Positions 40,008 through 41,093 of a DNA stretch of 41,093 nt are shown here, one piece after another (positions within the stretch are counted from its first letter, which is position 1; the number at the start of each line of letters is the position of its first letter). Under the pieces are notes generated by a model that searched no databases, was not told the origin of the DNA, and saw nothing but the letters and a program-made list of their open reading frames with translations. This DNA comes from Clostridia bacterium (GTDB lineage Bacteria; Bacillota; Clostridia; Christensenellales; Aristaeellaceae). Both the position numbers and the translations under genes were made by a program. The DNA is taken from NCBI GenBank assembly GCA_017463245.1, contig JAFTPN010000037.1, positions 1 to 41,093 of the forward strand, written 5' to 3'.

Positions 40008-41041
40008 CTGCAATATCGGTTGAGGATGTACTGGATGTAGTCGTCCCTGGCAAATAGGCGCTGGCTGTGGGGATCGCCCAGAGCCTTCACCATGGTGCCC
40101 ACGGGGACGGTCAGCCGGGTGTGCTGGGCGGGGGTGAGGTTTTCCGAAAAGCTGCGGAGAATGGCCGCCGCGCCGTCGGTTTTCAGGTTGCCCAGGCACC
40201 AGGAAGGCTCCATGGCGCCGAAGTTGGGGTAGGCGTTGAAGTCCTTGTCGATGTACAGCACCGGGTCGCTGTCGGCCAGGTTCTCGGTTTCGGTGCTGGA
40301 GGACAGGTGCGCCACCAGGTCGGCTTCCATCAGGCCAAAGACCTGCACAAGGTTTTCCGCCTGCCAATGCCGCAGGCTCATGGCCACCAGCCGGGGCGGG
40401 AGCTTGGCCAGGTCGTCGGGCGTAACGCGGATGGGGTAGAGCTTCTCGTTCTCGCCGTCGCAGGAGCCCTGGTGCATGAAGCACGCGAACTCCTGGCCGA
40501 TCTCGGCACAGCGGCGGGGCAGCTCCATATCGTCAATGAGCTGATCGATGAGGGGCAGCTCGTCCACGTTATCCTTGTTGACGAAAATCTGGAGGCGGGG
40601 CGCCATGCCGTGAGCCAGCAGGGTGTCCATGGCGTGGAGAATGTCGTCGTAGGCGCCGCGGCGGCCGGTGTAGTAGTCGGTCTTCTCGCGTCCGCCAAAC
40701 AGGGTGAGCTGGGCGATCTTGATGCCCAGGGAGGCCACCCAGGGGGCATAGTCCTGGTCGCGTGCCATGCGCCATGCGCTGATCAATTCAAAGTGATCCC
40801 GCTGGCCGTCGGAAAGCTCATTGCACAGCGCCCAGCGCTGGCGGTAGTCGTCGGTGTAGTCCGGCTCACGTGTCCAGTCGTACACGGTGAGCTTTTCCGC
40901 ATGGGGGCGGAACTGCGCCGCGGCGTAGCGGAGGTCATCCTCTGTGAGATGTCCGTTGGGGGAATGCCCGATCCAGCAATGCTTGCAGCGGTTGGGGCAG
41001 CCCGCCATGTCCAACACGATGGAAATATGGGGGTAAAGCAT
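39998..41041 (-). CDS. Radical SAM protein of unknown function
   Basis: A 347-aa radical SAM enzyme. CPNRCKHC near the N-terminus gives the CxxxCxxC cluster ligands Cys15, Cys19 and Cys22 for the 4Fe-4S centre that cleaves S-adenosylmethionine. The barrel follows, with GIKIAQLTLFGGREKTDY and RLQIFVNKDN. Further cysteines (CFMHQGSCDG, PSWCLGNL) might hold an extra cluster, and the DPVLYIDKDFNAYPNFGAM segment resembles SPASM-like extensions, but I cannot place the subfamily or the substrate. GAGGGA precedes the ATG. The last residues are KK before a stop within the terminator. The 52 nt upstream, at the window end, show no gene. Confidence 0.85.
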
Positions 41042-41093
41042 AGGAATCCCTCGATATCAGGTGGTGAGATTTTTGTTCTCATTCACCAGCTTC

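Overview
The window looks like a chromosomal segment of a GC-rich anaerobic Firmicute of the class Clostridia. The evidence is strong AGGAGG-type ribosome-binding sites, two T-box riboswitches (pheST and ileS), NADP-type glutamate dehydrogenase, type-2 isoleucyl-tRNA synthetase, and genes common in gut or rumen Clostridia (GH43 glycosidase, xylulokinase, a BaiN/HI0933-like flavoprotein, M32 carboxypeptidase). The signal-peptide style of the secreted proteins suggests a Christensenellales- or Oscillospirales-like host, but that is only an inference.

Layout. Positions 1-2800 are an AT-rich block holding a eukaryote-type glycogen branching enzyme (minus strand) and a divergent TetR-family regulator. 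It ends just downstream of the 3' end of a tRNA-Arg(CCU) gene, after which the DNA becomes GC-rich. Next on the minus strand are an alpha/beta hydrolase, gdhA, and pheS-pheT behind a Phe T-box. These are followed by a secreted FMN/FAD reductase; a run holding surE, a zinc-binding ABC lipoprotein-like receptor and an unknown protein; and a GH43 glycosidase paired with a secreted BACON/C39-peptidase-like protein. From 17.5 to 32.9 kb the genes run on the plus strand: an anion permease; an RpiR-regulated cluster (regulator, BaiN-like flavoprotein, KapD-like exonuclease, uridine-kinase-like protein, esterase); ileS behind an Ile T-box; a cluster with a GH4-like protein lacking its metal ligands, a nitroreductase, a methyltransferase and an RluA-type pseudouridine synthase; and tgt. 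From 32.9 to 38.2 kb the genes are on the minus strand: a GNAT acetyltransferase, an M32 carboxypeptidase-sirtuin-nitroreductase operon, and a MATE transporter. A plus-strand xylulokinase and a convergent radical SAM protein close the window.

The most unusual content is intergenic. Six sites carry arrays of short perfect hairpins, mostly with 3-nt loops, joined by GCGGG-type linkers. The stem sequences differ from copy to copy but stay complementary, and two arrays supply the stop codon of the neighbouring gene. A second hairpin repeat, seen three times with a compensatory base change, is joined to these arrays at two sites. A 118-bp element with 12-bp terminal inverted repeats and two (GAATTCG)n heptamer tracts add to this repeat-rich intergenic landscape. 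No transposase, integrase, CRISPR array or phage gene was seen.

The coding genes are mostly housekeeping. The window gives clear transcription signals (eight promoters with 17-bp spacing and several strong terminators), two candidate operators (a palindrome over the gdhA -35 box and one at the rpiR transcription start), and a few proteins worth attention, above all the degenerate GH4-like protein.
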